A stretch of DNA of 6,558 nucleotides from Holophagaceae bacterium (GTDB taxonomy: Bacteria > Acidobacteriota > Holophagae > Holophagales > Holophagaceae): NCBI GenBank assembly GCA_003538615.1, contig DPRT01000050.1:28418-34975 (forward strand). Direction: 5' to 3'. The position numbers and the translations under genes were made by a program. The notes under the pieces were generated by a model. It had not been told where the DNA came from, searched no databases, and saw only the letters and a list, made by a program, of their open reading frames with translations. This document shows, in pieces, positions 6,409 to 6,558 of the stretch (positions are counted from its first letter, which is position 1; each line of letters opens with the position of its first letter).

Positions 6409-6558
6409 TCAGCCCAGGTTCTTGCGCTTGGCCGCCTGCCAGGCCGCTTCCATCTGATCGAGATCCCGCCGGTCCCATCCACCGGCGGCGCGGGCGTCGT
6501 CCTCCACATGGGCGAACCGCCCGCGGAACCGCATCATCTGCCGACGCAAGGCGGCGTC
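6409..6558 (-). CDS. mazG: Nucleoside triphosphate pyrophosphohydrolase MazG, C-terminal end (partial)
   Basis: Only the last 49 codons and the TGA are inside the window; the gene continues past the right edge. The visible end contains ALRRQMMRFRGRFAHVED, followed by a helix with DLDQMEAAWQAAKR. This matches the conserved MazG tail, where ALRxxNxKFxxRFxxVE precedes a LExMxxxWxxAK helix. MazG hydrolyses NTPs to NMP and pyrophosphate in the cytoplasm, cleaning up aberrant nucleotides; the metal-binding EExxE motifs lie outside the window. The stop is directly adjacent to the dcuB stop on the other strand. Confidence 0.8.
   Translation of the reverse strand, partial: DAALRRQMMRFRGRFAHVEDDARAAGGWDRRDLDQMEAAWQAAKRKNLG

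Overview
The window is compact, GC-rich DNA of bacterial type. Gene content and protein style (a fused AroD-AroE, a MoxR ATPase beside a short RodZ-like protein, a Dcu carrier) recall Acidobacteriota of the Holophaga/Geothrix kind. That placement is inference from memory of family styles, not something the sequence proves.

Layout, read in the direction of the minus strand. At the right edge lies the 3' end of mazG (minus strand, 49 residues visible). Converging on it from the left is a plus-strand remnant, the C-terminal half of a DcuB-type C4-dicarboxylate carrier; the two stop codons abut with no spacer. A 107-base gap (5636-5742) separates this remnant from a five-gene minus-strand run. 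The gap holds a CRP-like palindrome and is the only evident place for a promoter of that run.

The run starts with a bifunctional 3-dehydroquinate dehydratase/shikimate dehydrogenase (aroDE). A 33-base gap containing a short direct repeat follows. Then come four tightly packed genes: an NtrC-like response regulator whose ATPase domain has lost its key parts, a MoxR-family AAA+ ATPase, a membrane protein with a RodZ-type cytoplasmic helix-turn-helix, and an all-helical protein of unknown function. Junctions inside this four-gene block are a 4-base ATGA overlap, a 1-base gap and another 4-base ATGA overlap, so the products are probably made together.

How they may work together: AroDE does two successive steps of aromatic amino-acid synthesis and is probably only a transcriptional neighbour. 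The other four look like a regulatory and remodelling module: a phosphorylatable receiver with a Fis-type DNA-binding tail but no sigma-54 contact loop, a MoxR chaperone-like ATPase without the usual DUF58 or VWA partner genes next to it, a single-pass membrane protein, and a helical-repeat protein. This module is the best candidate here for something not yet described. No tRNA, rRNA, CRISPR array or insertion sequence was seen. Bases 1-44 hold nothing I can support.
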